DNA of 64,000 nt from Acetobacteraceae bacterium (GTDB lineage Bacteria; Pseudomonadota; Alphaproteobacteria; Acetobacterales; Acetobacteraceae). This document shows, piece after piece, positions 63,682 to 64,000 of this stretch. The stretch lies in NCBI GenBank assembly GCA_030041375.1, contig JASHOA010000063.1, forward strand, positions 31,814-95,813. The letters are read 5' to 3'. The translations under genes were made by a program, and so were the position numbers. The number at the start of each line of letters is the position of its first letter. Position 1 is the first letter of the stretch. Under the pieces are notes generated by a model. The model had not been told where the DNA came from. It did not search any database and saw only the letters and a list, made by a program, of their open reading frames with translations.

Positions 63682-64000
63682 CCACGCAGATTCTCATGCC
63701 CGCCCTCTCGCCGACCATGACGGAGGGCAAACTTTCGCGCTGGCTCAAGGGTGTCGGCGACGAAGTCAAATCCGGCGACGTGCTCGCCGAGATCGAGACC
63801 GACAAGGCAACGATGGAGGTCGAAGCCGTCGACGAAGGCCGGATCGCGCAAATCCTGGTGCCCGAAGGCACCGATGGTGTTGCCGTGAACACGCCGATCG
63901 CGGTGCTCGCGGCCAACGGCGAATCCGCTCCGCAAGCCGCGCCGGTGCCGACGGCACCCCGCGCGGCGCCTGCCTCGCCCGCCCCGGCCGCCGCGCGCCC
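63678..64000 (+). CDS. pdhB: Pyruvate dehydrogenase lipoyl-domain subunit (E1 beta PdhB or E2), 3' end outside window
   Basis: Only the first ~107 codons are here. [41 protein letters not shown] with the lipoylated lysine, and [17 protein letters not shown] are a lipoyl domain, followed by an Ala/Pro-rich linker. In alphaproteobacteria pdhB (E1 beta) carries such an N-terminal lipoyl domain and follows pdhA directly, so PdhB is more likely than the E2 subunit. The ATG overlaps the pdhA stop by four bases. The catalytic part would decide the assignment. Confidence 0.75.
   Translation, partial: MTTQILMPALSPTMTEGKLSRWLKGVGDEVKSGDVLAEIETDKATMEVEAVDEGRIAQILVPEGTDGVAVNTPIAVLAANGESAPQAAPVPTAPRAAPASPAPAAAR

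Overview
The window is GC-rich and almost fully coding. It carries a PleD-type diguanylate cyclase, a pdhA gene followed by a lipoyl-domain subunit, a UPF0262 gene, and a trxB gene divergent from an Lrp/AsnC regulator. Together these point to an alphaproteobacterium, but the sequence alone does not fix a genus. No rRNA, tRNA, CRISPR array or transposase gene was recognised.

Region 1 (1-25.7 kb) is a surface-polysaccharide locus. It opens with the 3' end of a ManC-type GDP-mannose synthase. It then holds glycosyltransferases, an FkbM methyltransferase with a coiled-coil tail, a large glycosyltransferase-like protein with two similar C-terminal beta domains, a GDP-mannose 3,5-epimerase, a nucleotide-sugar dehydrogenase, three SAM methyltransferases, a DPM/ArnC-type glycosyltransferase, an asparagine-synthase-like amidotransferase, an SMR-type membrane protein, two large polytopic membrane proteins and a sulfotransferase, and ends with Gmd and an Rmd-like reductase. 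The gene set predicts a GDP-mannose-derived glycan (GDP-L-galactose, GDP-D-rhamnose and/or uronic acid units) that may be methylated, amidated and sulfated. Two methyltransferase remnants lie among the intact genes.

Region 2 (25.7-36 kb) is mixed: lysR, trxB, an Lrp/AsnC regulator, a GT2-GtrA fusion, the inositol genes iolD and iolE, a lower-GC orphan gene, an LLM flavin oxidoreductase and a DUF445 membrane protein. Region 3 (36-41 kb) is a sugar ABC operon with two tandem near-identical binding proteins, one permease, one ATPase and an SDR dehydrogenase. Two lipoprotein genes follow.

Region 4 (42.4-55.3 kb) is a catabolic and transport cluster. A minus-strand set encodes an enolase-superfamily enzyme, a MalK-type ATPase, a binding protein, two MalF/MalG-type permeases, a hydroxyacid dehydrogenase, a TPP enzyme and an SDR. 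A divergent plus-strand pair encodes another SDR and another hydroxyacid dehydrogenase. The transporter part is split by a 1.6-kb cassette that carries a cytochrome P450 gene between perfect 26-bp terminal inverted repeats, with no transposase.

Region 5 (55.3-64 kb) holds UPF0262, an orphan amino-acid ABC binding protein and permease, a second DUF2459 gene, a class V aminotransferase, a GST, pleD and the start of the pyruvate dehydrogenase operon.

The most unusual signals are non-coding or mobile: the P450 cassette; a family of four ~105-bp repeats bounded by CTAG that fold into two hairpins; and one locus where such a repeat sits inside a smaller inverted-repeat element whose apparent empty version is elsewhere in the window. 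In two places these elements supply the stop codon of the neighbouring gene.
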